Shown: piece by piece, positions 23,656 to 36,073 of the stretch | Numbering within the stretch: position 1 is the stretch's first letter | Layout of the letters: each line of letters opens with the position of its first letter | DNA from: Rana temporaria | Lineage: Eukaryota; Chordata; Amphibia; Anura; Ranidae | Length of the DNA: 64,000 nt | Direction of reading: 5' to 3' | Assembly (NCBI RefSeq): GCF_905171775.1 | Contig: NC_053500.1 | Location: 127,676,140 to 127,740,139 of the forward strand | Translations under genes and position numbers: made by a program | The notes under the pieces: model-generated | Seen by the model: only the letters and a program-made list of their open reading frames with translations | Database searches by the model: none | Told to the model about the DNA's origin: nothing

Positions 23656-24776
23656 TTAAAGCGTTACTAAACCCACAACAGTAAAATCAATCTGTATATG
23701 CAGTAAAGCATGCTTGCTGTACTCACGGTGGAACTTAAGAGGTTAATCCTCTGCTTTGTATTAAAAAAAAAAAAAAAAAAAAGGTTTTTGATCCTGTCTT
23801 CCCTGATCTTCCCCTTTTTCCACTGTCCCCAATCCATCTCCTGATAGAACAGAGCCTTGCAGGCACTCTGCACATGCTCAATTTGCTGTGCATTGCTAGA
23901 GGTGTTTTTTTATTTATTTTTTTCCTTTTTTTGCATGTGATCAGCACAGCGCTAATCGGCACTGTTCAGACAGAGGGTCAGGGGTCCTGCAGCCTCATAG
24001 ACAGTCAGAGGAGAATGAAAATTCCTCCATGTTTTAACCAGTGCTTTGCTGGACACTGATAGAAGTCACAAGACTGCTATATACAGCTGATAAGAAAAGG
24101 TATTTACTGTATTTATCGGCGTATACCGCGCACTTTTTTCCCCCTTAAAATCAGGGGTGCGCGATATACACTGATCCCCGCTGTCTCCGAGCCAAGTGTA
24201 CTGCGCACTCGGCCCGCAGCCACGCGAGAGGAGCCGAGTGCGCAGAAAATCCGGCTCTGCACAGCGCGCCAAATTCAAACACAACACAACACAACGCAAC
24301 CCCGGGCAAGGTGCGGATGGACACCTCCAAAGCCGCAGACGGACACCCACAAGGCTCGACGGACCCCGCGCAACGCCGCAGACAGACGCCGTACAAGGCC
24401 GCCGATGGACGCCGGGCAAGACAGCAGACGGACACTGATAAGGCTGGACGGACCCCGCGCAAGGCTGCTGATGGACGCCGGACAAGGCCGCCGATGGACG
24501 CCGTGCAAGACAGCAGACGGACACGGACAAGGCTGCCGACGGACGCCGGGAAAGGCATCCAAAATGTACGTTTTTTGTTTTTTTTTCCCCCTAAACTTCC
24601 CTTCTCAGCTTGGGGTGCGCGCTATACGCCGACGCGCGGTATATGCCGATAAATACGGTATCTGTTTTTTTTTTTTTTTTTTTTTTTTTACTAAAACTAT
24701 TGCATTTCCATTTTCTGTGTACTGTGGGAGACCAGATATAGTCAGTGCCGATCCTGGGTTAAGTAACACTTTAAGT
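23656..24776. mobile_element. TTAA-flanked repeat hosting a hairpin element
   Basis: It begins 'ttaaagcgttactaaaccc' and ends 'gggttaagtaacactttaa'. The interior has long A and T tracts. The element at 24105-24660 interrupts it. Confidence 0.5.
24105..24660. mobile_element. 556-bp hairpin MITE with GC-rich tandem core
   Basis: The termini are 'tactgtatttatcggcgtat' and 'atgccgataaatacggta'. The core (about 24300-24560) is a degenerate array of 'gatggacgccg.gcaag.c.gc' units that stays open in several frames on both strands, giving false Arg/Pro-rich proteins. Confidence 0.65.
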
Positions 24777-25325
24777 CACACAAAGAGCTTCTGGCATTTG
24801 ACTGATTGACAGGGTCCTGCATGTTTTTTTTATATGCCAGGTCACGTTCACTTTAAAACCTAACTTCCGAACATAAGCCTAACCGTAATTTAACCCAAAC
24901 TCCATAACCTGAACTGTCAGCTTGTTTCAGCCCTGAATTCATATTGCTCATAACTCCTTGCAGCTTTACTGTAATACATTCCTTCAGAGCTGCATTCTGA
25001 TCCAGGCTGACGTTCCAAAACCTCTCCACACCCCTCTATCTATCTATAGGCAGACATGCAGTCTCTTATCCTGTAGCTATTAGTTCGGGTTTTTCGCATA
25101 CTTATGATCTCCAAATCAAATTACCGCTTCAGGGGCCTGTCATAGCCTTTGCTATAGGGAGCTTGAAATGCCTGTGCTTAGACTGGTGGACAACTGCAAT
25201 CTGACTCCATCCATTTGCTTTACAAATGTAGCACGCCATTTGCCTATGGTGCAAAGTTACTTGGCGTTCAAGGTCTGCTTTTTGTAAAGCGAATGGAGCA
25301 TTTAAAGGGAAAGCGTGGTACTTTT

Positions 25326-25360
<35 letters not shown>

Positions 25361-25610
25361 TATTTTTTTGGAAGCTATAACTGCTTAAAGCGGGGGTTCA
25401 CCCAAAAAATTTTTTTTAATATTACATTCAGCCGAGTTGTCAGAATAACAATCGCCTGTCTTTATTTTATTTTATCCCCGTACATACCGTATTTTCACCG
25501 CCGCTTCCGGGTATGTCTTCTGCGGGACTGGGCGTTCCTAAATGATTGACAGGCTTCCGACCGGCGCATACAGCGCGTCAATTTTCCTGGCATCATTGTT
25601 AGTAAACAGC
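24777..25610. other. No gene; TG run and MITE fragment
   Basis: TG microsatellite at 25331-25358. 25388-25600 ('aaagcgggggttcacccaa', 'gggcgttcctaaatgattga') matches the palindromic element at about 42990-43460. Nothing else assigned. Confidence 0.45.
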
Positions 25611-25890
25611 TGGTATTAGGGGGAGGAATAGTGCCCCATTGCTGGTATCATAGGGAGGAGTAGTGCCCCATTGCTGGTATCATAGGGAGGAGTAGTGCCC
25701 CATTGCTGGTATCATAGGGCGGAATAGTGCTCGATTAGTTGTGTTCGTGGGAGAAATGGTGCTCCATTGTCGGTGTCAGATGGCAGAATAGTGTCTCGTA
25801 TCAGTGGGAGGGATAGTGCCCCAAGGGCCGGATAAAGGCAAGCAAAGGGCTGCATCCGGCCCTCGGGCCGCAGTTTGGAGACCACTGCTA
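25611..25890. repeat. 32-bp tandem repeat and hAT right end
   Basis: About three copies of 'gtagtgccccattgctggta' units lie at 25620-25720. They are followed by 'gggccgcagtttggagaccactg', the right terminus of the hAT family found complete at 32848 and 48927. Confidence 0.65.
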
Positions 25891-26658
25891 TAGAGTATAT
25901 ACAGGTATGTTAATCCCTTCTAAACCTGAATTCTACCTATACACGGCTCTAACCAGCCTATATATGGACAGTTTTCCACAAACCTCTAACATTTTGCCTT
26001 GTAGCATATTAGGTTTATTGCCGACAGATGTCAAAGCCTCATTATTATTAAACAATGCAGAACTGTGTAAATTTAGCACGATCATGTAACGAAAAGTTAA
26101 AGACCTCCCTACAGAAATAGACTACAAAAAAAAAAAGTTATAAATCCTTTGAACAACCGTGCCAGATGGTTTTAGCGTTAAATACTTTGCAATGCTAAAT
26201 GAACATCTAATCCCACATCTAAAACCGTCGTATCATAATATTTTTACATATGGCTGTTCTCCCAAAGATTTTAATAAAACCAGAATTTTACATCCCGGTA
26301 TTTTTTTTCTATTTTTTATTATTCACTGAGGCGAGATCCAGATGATGGCGTTGTATATTGCATATAATTTCTACGTTTTCTTTGGCGTTCTTTGCAAATC
26401 TTGACCAGGAACTAACCACACAAAATATTTCTTGAAATAATAGACCGCAGAGCTGTCTAATTTGACGTTGACATGAGGTTAGCACACATAATTGTAAAAT
26501 GATGTTTGTAGATATTTAAATCTTTAAAAACTATTCTTAAAACAGCATGGAGTAATGGTGTTTTGGCGGCCGCTGCCTCTCCTTTTAAGAAATGCGTTTT
26601 TTTTGTTTTTATTTTTACTATTTTAAGAACTAGAGACCCATTCATAGCTATGTTTGCA
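25891..26658. other. No gene recognised
   Basis: AT-rich, unique-looking; no supported exon. Confidence 0.4.
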
Positions 26659-27135
26659 TTAAAGTGGAGTTCCACCCAAAAGTGGAACTTCCGCTTTAAG
26701 CACTCCTCGCCCCCTGACATGTAACTTTTTTTTGGTGGGGGGGGGCGGAGGAGTGTACCCTCTTTTTAGTGGGACTTCCTGTCCCACTTCATACTTCGGC
26801 CACCTAGGTGACTCCTCCTCTCACCCTATACTTCGGCCACCTAGGTGACTCCTCCCCTTCATGCCAGCGATCTTCTCGGATACAACTCGGGTCCCAGAAG
26901 ATTGACTGGCCAATAGGAGAGCGCATGCGCAGTGAGCGCCCAGTCATGAAGCCCCAAGTTGTCGCGGCCGGGTGCCCACAGTTATAATGACGGCGCCGAG
27001 GAGAGGAGCGAGCCTCAGGGCGGCCGCATCGTTGGACCTTGGCAGGTAAGTGTCGGTTTATTAAAAGTCAGCAGCTAAACTTTTTGTAGCTGCTGACTGT
27101 TATTAAACTAAAAATAGGGTGGAACTCCACTTTAA
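26659..27135. mobile_element. TTAA-type MITE, 477 bp, intact ends
   Basis: TTAAAGTGGAGTTCCACCC at the left and GGGTGGAACTCCACTTTAA at the right are near-perfect inverted termini with TTAA at both edges. It includes the 'gtcagcagc...gctgctgac' hairpin. Confidence 0.8.
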
Positions 27136-28537
27136 TGTTACTAAATTCAGGAGCCTGCATTCACTCTTGACTTGAATGGATGGGCAGAGAATGCATGGTG
27201 AGTGAACTTATTTAGCTTAAAGATGGCTTATTTCATTAAGACAAATTCTGTGCTTTTTAGCACAGGGCAAAATGGCGGTGTGCTCTGCATACAGCCAATT
27301 TCGCCACGACAACTTTGAATGACAATTGAACGGTCATGCAACACTGTGCCCCTACTACATTTTTATCATTTTATTCCCACAAATAGAACTTTCTTTTGGT
27401 GCTATTTGATCACTGGTGGGGTTTTTATTTTTTGCTAAACAAACTAAAAAAGACTGACATTATTGGAAAAAATAATGATGGCACTGGATAGGCAGCACTG
27501 ATGAACTACTGACATGCATTACTGAGTGTCATCTGAAGGGCACTGACAGGCATTACTGATGGAGAACTGATTGGCACTTTTATGGGCACTGACAGGCGTC
27601 CTTTATAGGGCACAGGCTGGCAGTTGATGGGCAGTGATTGACAGCTGATGGGCACATCTGATGGGGCTGTGCTGATCAATGCGCTCCATATCACGATCAG
27701 AGTTGCAGTGTGTCAGACTGACATACAGCACCTCTGATCGCCCCCCAGGCTTGTTGTCCTGATCACGTCATATGATACACATATATGTGTATAATGTATG
27801 TTGGCCCACTGTGTGGAAGGATGGATTACAATTTGTGTCTGTAGGTGTAGGGTCGCGTCACACTAGCATCTCTGTAATGGAGATTTGTAACGGCTGCGAA
27901 TTCCTCAGCTTGTTTCACCGGCATTTGTTGGCAGGATACACAGTTGCTGCTGTAGCTGATTACAACGCTTCCCTAGGCAGCCACAAATTGCTGGTGTGTC
28001 AAGGTCATTTGCGGCTATGTTGCAGAACGTGAGCTCAACTGATAATTCTGTAGCTTCAAAGTGTCTAAACCCTAAAAAAATAAATAAAAAAATAAATATT
28101 TCCAGTCTACATTTCCTTAGATGTGGTGGCTTCAAATAATTTTTTTTTCACCTGGTTGTTTCGCAAATGACACCTTTCCTGTCCTAGGGTGAAAACATTG
28201 ATTTACTATACTGGCTCAGGACAACCTAAACAGAGCAGGACTAACCTCTCCCCTCTTCTCTAAGGCCCCGCCCACAGGGGCTGTCCGATCAGGCCCGCCT
28301 GTCAGACCTGATCAGACCATCCAGTCACCTCCTATGCGGAAGTCAGCGATTTGCATGTCCGAAGACACCCAAACCAATCCTGCCCTCCAAATCCAGATGG
28401 ATCGTGGTCCTATTTTCCATCCGTCTAGCAGATCGGATGAAAATGGGCAGGCGGTTTCGTTTTCTTCCGATCTGTCGGTCCAGCTGCCATATATACCTTC
28501 TGAATTTTGCCCATCACTCGGCCCGTGTGTACAGGGC
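27136..28537. other. Decayed repeats, no gene
   Basis: 27290-27470 is a degenerate piece of the 1-kb TTAA family ('tttcttttggtgctatttga'). 27530-27670 has loose 'gatgggcactgacaggc' repeats. The rest is unassigned. Confidence 0.45.
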
Positions 28538-29501
28538 TTAAATCAGAGGTTCACACAAAAAGTGAACCTCCGCTTGTAGGCAGCTGCTAGTGATAGGGCA
28601 GCCTGGTTGGTGGCAAGCGCAAGTTGTTGAGTAATCATATGTGTTCATACTGCAGTTGAATTGTTATGTTTTTGTATGTATTTATGTTTAACACTACACC
28701 TCTAGAGTGTCTCCAACACCATTTTGGAGGAGCCCGGTGTCCTGATAAGACACGCGAGATCTGAGCGGCCATTTTGGAGGTGGTTTTCCTTATATAGGAA
28801 AGCCCTGGCACGTGGGAGGAAGTTCCCGGGTGTTAGCAGAGTGAGACAGAGACCCTGCTGTGAGTGATAGTTCAGGGGTCCTACAAAGTCCTGTAGTGTT
28901 AACCCTGTTCGCCTGAAAGATGCTCAACTACGACCGGACAATGCGGTGTCCCGTTGGGGGAATAGCGCAACAGAATCTGTACTGCATGTTTGTGTTTCCA
29001 GGCCTGAAGAGGAACCATCCACTGTACGATTGTATTGACTGTTACTACTAACGCCCACTGTAATAAACGTTGCTTTGTTCAGAGAACTTTACGTGTGTCT
29101 CCCTCTGTAAATCACCACACCCGGACACCGCTTACACGCTTTTTGGATCCCTCCCCCCCTCCGGTGTCACATTTGTCACCTTTCAGGGGGGTGCAGATAC
29201 CTGTCTGAGACAGGTATTTGCTCCACTTCCGGGTTCTGACTCCTGCGGGGAGTCCAGCCTCGTGACGTCATACCCTCGCTGTCTTCTGGGAAACACTGTT
29301 CCCAGGAGAGAGCGGGGACCAGTGATGCGCTGCTTCCGCCGAGGATGGCGGCGGAAGCAGCCGAGGACCGAACGATTGCTCAGCCTCGTCTGCTGACATC
29401 GCGGGCGCGCTGGACAGGTAAGTGTCCATTTTTTAAAAAGTCAGCAGCTGCAGTATTTGTAGCTGCTAGCTTTAAAAAAAAAGGGTGGACCTCCGCTTTA
29501 A
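28538..29501. mobile_element. TTAA-type MITE split by a solo LTR
   Basis: The left piece 'aaaagtgaacctccgct' and right piece 'ttttggatccctcccc' are contiguous in the copy at 1110-1140; here the LTR separates them. The right end 'ggacctccgctttaa' carries TTAA. Confidence 0.75.
28575..29136 (+). mobile_element. Solo LTR, 562 bp
   Basis: It begins TGTAGGCAG and ends CGCTTACA (TG...CA). The flanking CGCT at 28571-28574 and 29137-29140 is a 4-bp duplication, confirmed by comparison with an uninterrupted MITE copy. A TATATAGG box is at 28791 and an AATAAA signal at 29062-29067, followed by a GT-rich stretch, as expected of U3-R-U5. The 4-bp duplication allows Gypsy-type or retrovirus-type origin. 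No internal genes remain. Confidence 0.8.
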
Positions 29502-30078
29502 CTCTTGTGCATGCGGGCTGAAGTTGTATAGCCCCGAAAGCCAGCACTGTGACTGTGCCATGGCATAAAATGGGCACAATTCTATGATTTTCTTGTTGTT
29601 TTACCCTGGCATATGACATAACTCGTGAAGAGTTTTTGTCTCTGGAAAGGCTTTTTCTGTAGACCCTGAGTGAAGGTCTAGCTAATGGTTAACTCGAGGG
29701 TAAACTCAGCCTTTGGAGCGGAATATGCGCACAGACCGAGTTTTCGGCAGGTGGGACAGACCATGCTGGGAGTTCAAGGTGCAGCGGACAAATTTTAACA
29801 GCCGCAACTGTTTACTTTTAACAAGCCCATCTAGGAAAACAATGTAAAAGGCTTGCTGTACTGACACCGCTTTGCACGCTGCAGCCGCCGCCAGCGTCCT
29901 GTTTCCAAAACAAACTATAGTGGTATGTAATGGCAAAATGGCAAATAAAATTGTCTTTGTCTTAAAATAACAAAATAACATGACCCCATTCTAATTTCAG
30001 GAAAAGTTCAGTGTGGAAAAAAAGTGCTTCTCGTTTACTGGTGACCACATATATTTAATTACCAGTGGCATAACGCAT
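29502..30078. other. No gene recognised
   Basis: No bounded element or convincing exon. Confidence 0.4.
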
Positions 30079-30610
30079 TTAACCACTTAAGACCCTGACC
30101 ATTATACAGGTAAAGGACCAGGCCCCTTTTTGCGATTCGACACTGCGTCGCTTTTACTGACAATTGCGCGGTCGTGCGACGTGGCTCCCGAACAAAATTG
30201 ACGTCCTTTTTTGCGACAATTTTGAAAAAAAAAATGTATCCCTTTTTGCTATAATAAATATCCCCACAAAATATATAAAAACTTTTTTTTTTCCCCCTTA
30301 GTTTAGGCTGATACGTATTCTTCTACATATTTTTGATAAAAAAATCTCTAAGCGTTTGGTTTGCGCAAAAGTTATAGCGTTTACAAAATAGGGGATAGTT
30401 TTATGACATTTTTATTATTTTTTTTACTAGTAATGGGGGCGATCAGTGATTTTCTTTTTTTTTTTTTTTTTTTTTTTTTTGTGACTACGACATTATGGCG
30501 GACACATCGGACACTTTTGGGCCATTGTCATTTTCACAGCGAAAAGTGCTATAAAAATGCACTGATAACTGTGAAAATGACACTGGCAGTGAAGGGGTTA
30601 ACCACTAGGG

Positions 30611-31472
30611 CAGGGATCCTCAAACTACGGCCCTCCAGCTGTTGTAGAACTACACATCCCATGAGGCATTGTAACACACTGACATTCACAGTCATGACTA
30701 GGCATGATGGGAATTGTAGGGCCAGATTCACAGAAGAGATACGACGGCGTATCTCCTGATACGCCGTTGTATCTCTGTGATCCGCCCCTCCTAACTATGC
30801 GGCTGATTCATAGAATAGGTTACGCATAGATAGCCCTAAGATCCGACAGGTGTAATTGACTTACACCGTCGGATCTTAGGATGCAATTCTAGGCCGGCCA
30901 CTAGGTGGCGATTCCATTGCGGTCGGCGTAGAATATGCAAATGACTAGTTACGGCGATCCACGAAGATCCGCGCGTTCGTCGCAATCTCGTACGTCGTCG
31001 CTCGTCGGTTTTTCCCGTCGCAAAGTTACACCTGCTTTAACATGGCTTATCTTTAGATCAGCCATGTTAAAGTATGGCCGTCGTTCCCGCGTCGAATTTC
31101 GAATTTTATTTTTTTTGCGTAAGACGTCCGGGAATACGAAACGCCGTAACGCACGTCGCCGTTCAAAAAAAAGCCGGGCGCCGTAATTACGCGCGAAGCA
31201 CGTCGGGACATTTTAACACTGAGCATGCGCAGAACGTTCGGCGCGGGAACGCGCCTAATTTAAATGGTACCCGCCCCATTTGAATTAGGCGGGCTTGCGC
31301 CGAGCGGATTTACGTTACACCGCCGCAAGTTTACAGATAAGAGCTTTGTGAATCAGGCACTTACGCTGTAACGTAAATCAGATACGTTACGCCGCGGGGG
31401 AGCAACGTATTTGTCTGTGAATCTGGCCCGTAGTTCCTGAACAACTGGAGGGCCGTAGTTTGAAGAACCATG
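30611..31472. mobile_element. hAT MITE with 8-bp duplication, itself interrupted
   Basis: The ends are CAGGGATCCTCAAACTACGG and GTTTGAAGAACCATG. The duplication CACTAGGG is perfect at 30603-30610 and 31473-31480. The 30719-31429 element splits it. Confidence 0.8.
30719..31429. mobile_element. 711-bp GGGCCAGAT-family MITE
   Basis: The termini are GGGCCAGATTCACAG and CTGTGAATCTGGCCC, flanked by GTA (30716-30718, 31430-31432). It is the same family as 15239-15914. Confidence 0.8.
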
Positions 31473-31560
31473 CACTAGGGGGTGCTAAGGGGTTAAGTGT
31501 GCCCTAAGGGAGTGATTCTTACTGTAGGGGGGCGTGGTTGGACGTTTGACGTCACTGATC

Positions 31561-32847
31561 GTCGTTTTAAGAAAGTGGTAGGGTTGAAGTGTATGGTTTG
31601 AGGAAAGCTAAGGGACGTTTCCTGCTCTGGTCTACAAGCTCAGATGTGACCACAATTCCTTTGTACTTTCTGACCGTGTTTTGACATGGTGAAATTGCTT
31701 AGATTTACTGTTAATCCTGTGAAGTGCTTTTATACCACCAGTTTCTTAGCCTGAACACATTTTTAGTGACCTCACCACTAGCTTATGAGCTTAGATGAAA
31801 CCTATTATTTTCAGACAGGCACACATCCTCATATCCTTAACCTTGTGTTGTACTACATAAAGCAATGAATTAACCATTCAAATAGTGAAGCTTCTGATTT
31901 TGCACTGTCTACTAGCAAAACTTTAAGGACCTTAAGCCTTGGCAAAGAGGAGGGGTACCAAATGGGTCAGACTTTTAAGGCATAGTAAACAATGAAGAAG
32001 TTGAAAAAAATACATGGTATGGAAAGAGCATTAGAAAACAAGTTAAACATATTAAGATGCATGATGTATAGTGAGCCCTTGTGTGTCAACGCGTTTCACG
32101 GTTAAGCTTCATCAGGACATATTCAAGGTTCATAGGTGGCAAGGTGACCTTAAGCCTTCCATATAGAGGTTTGTAAATTAAATAGTGTAAGTCTAATATG
32201 TCGTTAATTCTGCTGCGGATTGGTGATCATCCCGTTTTGTCCAGAATTCCTCAACCTTTTTTTACTCCAGAAGAACCCTTTAAAATAGTTTTCAGGTTTA
32301 GGGGAATCATTTCTAAAACCAATTAATCAGGAATCGGTATGGAAAAATACCCCTTGTTTGGTGGTCTGTGTGAAGAATACCACCTTTAGCCCAGGTTCAC
32401 ACTGAGTGCGGGAATGAAATGGTGTGAGTTCAGCTGAAATCGCACGATTTCATTCCCACACGTCGGTCCCGATTTTTGGGGACGCTTTCAGAGACATCTG
32501 TGCGGGTTTCTGCACAGCTGTCAATGGAAATTGCACCCCAAAATCGCCAAAAGTAGTACAGAAACGACTTGTAAATCGGTGCGGTGCCACCGCAACTGCG
32601 GCATTGCACCAATTAGGACAGTGCCATTGCTGACAATTGCTGCCGATTTTGACATGTCAAATCGCACCAATGTTAACCATGGCTTACAGTGGTAGTGTCT
32701 TTTAAGGCCTGGTTTTAAACTTCATATTGTGAGTATAATGATTGATTTTAACATTTTATTACAATTATTTTAATCAGTATCACACTAGGTCGGTGCGCCC
32801 TCCGTTCTTCTCTCTTTTTACAGTGGTAGTCAGCCATTCTTATAGAT
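31561..32847. other. Decayed repeats, no gene
   Basis: 32070-32125 has 'caacgcgtttcacggttaag', and about 32790-32815 has 'ggtcggtgcgccctcc', both reminiscent of the foldback at 7911. 32240-32300 ('cctcaacctttttttactcc') is one end of a hAT-like repeat whose other end may be near 33765-33805. No exon supported. Confidence 0.4.
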
Positions 32848-33647
32848 CAGGGGTCTCCAAACTTTCTAAACAAAGGGCCAGTTTACTGTCCTGAAGACTT
32901 TAGGGGGGCCGGACTATGGCCATGGGGGGTAGAAAAGCTCACAATGTCAGTGGGGAAAAAAATAATACCCCATAGTTTGTTTCAGTGGAAGTAATTGCGC
33001 CCCGTCTTCGGTGTCAGTGGGAGGCATTGTGCCCCATCGCTGCTGTCATTGGGAGGAATTGGGACTCCTTCATTGGTGTCAGTGGGGAAATTATGCCTCT
33101 TTGTTAATTAGGGTTGTCCCGATACCACTTTTTCAAGACCGAGTACAAGTACCGATACTTTTTTTTCAAGTACTCGCCGATACCGAATACCGATACTTTT
33201 TTTTAATGTCATGTGACGCACTGATAGATGGCACTGACTGATGGGCACTTTCTTCCTCTCCTCCCAAACTGCTGAACAATGTAATGACGGGGCGGCACTA
33301 GAAGGCATCTGTCGGGCGGGGAAGAGAATATGCTGGGTGCAGGAGGAGTGCACACGCACACCGCTGCCATCCCTGTACACTACAGTGAGTGATTTCCCCT
33401 GCGCGCCCGCTGACTTCCTGTTGTTCCCGCCTCTCTCTCGCCTCTCTCTCCTATCTCTCCCATCCCAGGTATCGGATCAGGCATCGGCAGCATTTGTGCG
33501 AGTACAAGTACTCGCGCAAATGCTTGGTATCTGTCCCGATATCGATACTAGTATCGGTATCGGGACAACCCTATTGTTAATATCAGTGGTTGAAATAGTG
33601 CCCCAAGGGCCGCATCTGGCCGTCGGGCCGCAGTTTGGAGACCACTG
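32848..33647. mobile_element. hAT element, CAGGGGTCTCCAAACTTT family
   Basis: The ends are CAGGGGTCTCCAAACTTT and CAGTTTGGAGACCACTG. The flanks TTATAGAT and TTTTAGAT differ at one base. The internal 'gtcagtgggaggcattgtgc'-like tandem units are typical of this family here. It is interrupted by 33109-33573. Confidence 0.75.
33109..33573. mobile_element. hAT MITE nested inside another hAT
   Basis: TAGGGTTGTCCCGATACC termini; perfect TTGTTAAT duplication at 33101-33108 and 33574-33581. It is a second copy of the 11561-12127 family with a different core. Confidence 0.88.
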
Positions 33648-35147
33648 TTTTAGATAGCTAAAAAGGTAATTGGTGTCATGCTCTGCCCTTAAAATTATAC
33701 AGGCACCATTGGATGGAAGGTCAATCGACCACAGCTCAAGGATCTCCTTGACACCTGTGGAGGAATCCTAGGGTTCCGAAGAACCCTAGTTGAGAATGGC
33801 TGCTATAGACGAGCAGCTTTTTTATTTGCATTCTAGCATTGCCATTGAACAAAAGGGGAAATATGGTATCATGCTACTAGAAAGGAAAGAACCTAATGTA
33901 GGTTTCGGGTTTTATGCATTTGAAAATATTTGAAGTCTTCTCGCCATGTTAAAGCACCTCCATATGAAGTGTGGTTCTACTCTTGATTTATGAGATCCCA
34001 TATATTAGGACCACACTTTACAGACGTGTCTTGAAGTGGTATTGTGGTTTCACATAAATTTTGCTACCACAAGCTGTTTTTATTCTCCTGTTTATTGCCC
34101 CAACTGCATTTTCCTTTCCTGTGTGAGACTGGGCAGCTGATTTTTTTTTTATTTTTTGCTACATTCAAATATTGCAAAATTCTGTTGGGAAAATACATTT
34201 TGCTGGTTTTCTGCAGAAAAAAATAAGACAAAATATTTTCTGTTTTTCTTAAAAATGGGATTACCACTTAAGCAGTGATCAGTTTTGAGTAAGGCAATCG
34301 ATGAAGATTAAACTTTTTTCTAAACCAGTGTTTCTCAACCTTTTTTTATTCAAGGCACCCCTTGTGCAAATTCATAATCCCGAGGCACTCCATTCTAAAA
34401 TGTAAAAAACAGAACTAATAGTTTTACATAATGCACCAACGATCACACACGTAGGACCCTTAACATTAGAGGTGATTTTATTCTTCCAACGCAAACGCAC
34501 CTTCGCACACTGCTACTGACCTAGCATTGCAATGTTTCTCTCCCTCATTCAATGAATGACCAGTAATGATGGGCAGGGGAGGGGCCTACGAGGATGCCCG
34601 ACCTCCTCCTCATCAGGTGATGACACCAGTGGTTTTTAGGACGCTGGTGGGTGGAAGGCTGTAATAGTGTTCAATGGAAACGTTGTGTAACTAAAAAGCA
34701 GGCTTGATGTACCGGATAGCTTGTATACAATTTGTGGTGTTTTTTGTTTTTTTTTTAGGCACTTTGCCAAGCCACCCCTGAAGACACCCCAGGGTTGTTC
34801 TAAGCAGCTTATGTCAACAGGGGAGTAAGCAATCATGTAGAATCTCATTGGTCAATGTATGACTTCAAAGTACAATGTACTGATAGGAATGCCAGCAGCC
34901 CAGCACTATGGTTTTAGAAAAATTACTATATCAAAAGCTGTCTAGGCAGGACTATTGTGTGTGGTTTTTTTTTATTTTTATTGAAAACATCTTTTGAGAG
35001 AATTACTTTTACGGCATGTTGCTGGCATTTTATACGTGGATGTACCAAGCGCTGTTGATTGCTTTATCTTGGACTACTGCTGGGAGTGTGTACAGAGCTT
35101 CTTCTAGGGTTGTTGGTTTCCATTACCTTTCAGCTGTTTAGGTAGGC
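33648..35147. other. Decayed hAT-like pieces, no gene
   Basis: 34325-34400 ('cagtgtttctcaaccttttt') and 34740-34800 ('gaagacaccccagggttgtt') look like the two ends of one old element. The remainder is AT-rich and unassigned. Confidence 0.45.
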
Positions 35148-35605
35148 ATGTTGGGTAGGGCTTGATAAAAGGACTTTCCCCAATGATGCCACAACTGCTG
35201 GAGAATCTCTGTGCATTCCCTATTGGTAAGCGAATGAGGCTTTGGGAGAAGCAGGCTTCCCATAATTGGCAAATGGAAATTAGTTTTTAAGGAGGCCATT
35301 GCTAGTGAAATGGTTGACCAAATGGATCCGTAATTTCTGGTGGGCAAATGCTCACTAACTTTGGTTGGTTTTGAGTATTCTGCTCAACAGATATGGCGCC
35401 ACACAAAGTCTCCTACGCAGCCTCCCACTAGCTTTCTCCGTAATCCAGGTGTCGGTCCCTCAAGGAACACATCCTTGTTTAGTCCATCCACAGCAATACA
35501 ACGGCCTGGGCTGTACTCTGTGTATCAACCACATCTCAAAGTGAAGTCTGGGGAATGCACAGAGATCCCTACTTGTGATATCATTGGGGAAAGTCCTGAA
35601 GCTTT
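35148..35605. mobile_element. Foldback repeat within the RhoGAP gene intron
   Basis: 35168-35222 ('aggactttccccaatgatg') pairs with 35548-35602 ('tcattggggaaagtcct'), with intervening single-copy-like sequence. Boundaries are approximate. Confidence 0.55.
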
Positions 35606-35668
35606 TACTTTTGAGACGTATCTGATTTAACACTGTTCTGAGCAGCCACAAATTCCAGTTTGGATGAC

Positions 35669-35902
35669 TTAAAGTGTAAGTAAACCCACCTATACTTTTC
35701 AGGCAAGGAAGCTGCCATCTTGGCCTCTGTTAAATCTTCAACTGCCATGATGCTGCACATGTGATCAGTTATGACACCAGCTATTGGATGGTATGACAGT
35801 TTGGTTGAGAGCACAACCAATGTGACAGTTAGCAATCCCGGCATGCCGGAAATGTAACTGCTTTTTGAAACTGTTAAATCGATGGGTTTACTTCCACTTT
35901 AA
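35669..35902. mobile_element. TTAA-type MITE, 234 bp
   Basis: TTAAAGTGTAAGTAAACCC at the left, GGGTTTACTTCCACTTTAA at the right. It lies about 170 bp upstream of the WW-domain exon. Confidence 0.75.
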
Positions 35903-36073
35903 GTTAGTTTAAAAAAAGGGAGCAGTTAATTGCGCTAATTATATTTTTTTCAAATTTTTGACCACAAATTAATTATAAGTTCCTTCCATCTTGAAGTATA
36001 TTTGAAGTTCAGTAGTATAATATTAAACAAGAATGAATATCCTGCTGACTGTCTTTGATTTTTTTTCTTACAG

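Larger units (their letters stand above)
30079..31560 (+). mobile_element. 1-kb TTAA element hosting two nested insertions
   Basis: The left end is TTAACCACTTAAGACCC. The body matches the 21805 copy up to 'gtgaaggggttaaccactag' and resumes after 31480 with 'gggtgctaaggggttaag'. The right end decays near 31560. Confidence 0.65.

Noticed and set aside
24066..24809. Several 80-150 codon frames on both strands
   Set aside because: They fall in the GC-rich tandem core of a hairpin MITE and overlap each other in all frames.
36033..36073. Met codon upstream of the WW-domain exon as a start
   Set aside because: The intervening bases are a polypyrimidine tract and AG acceptor; the exon is internal.
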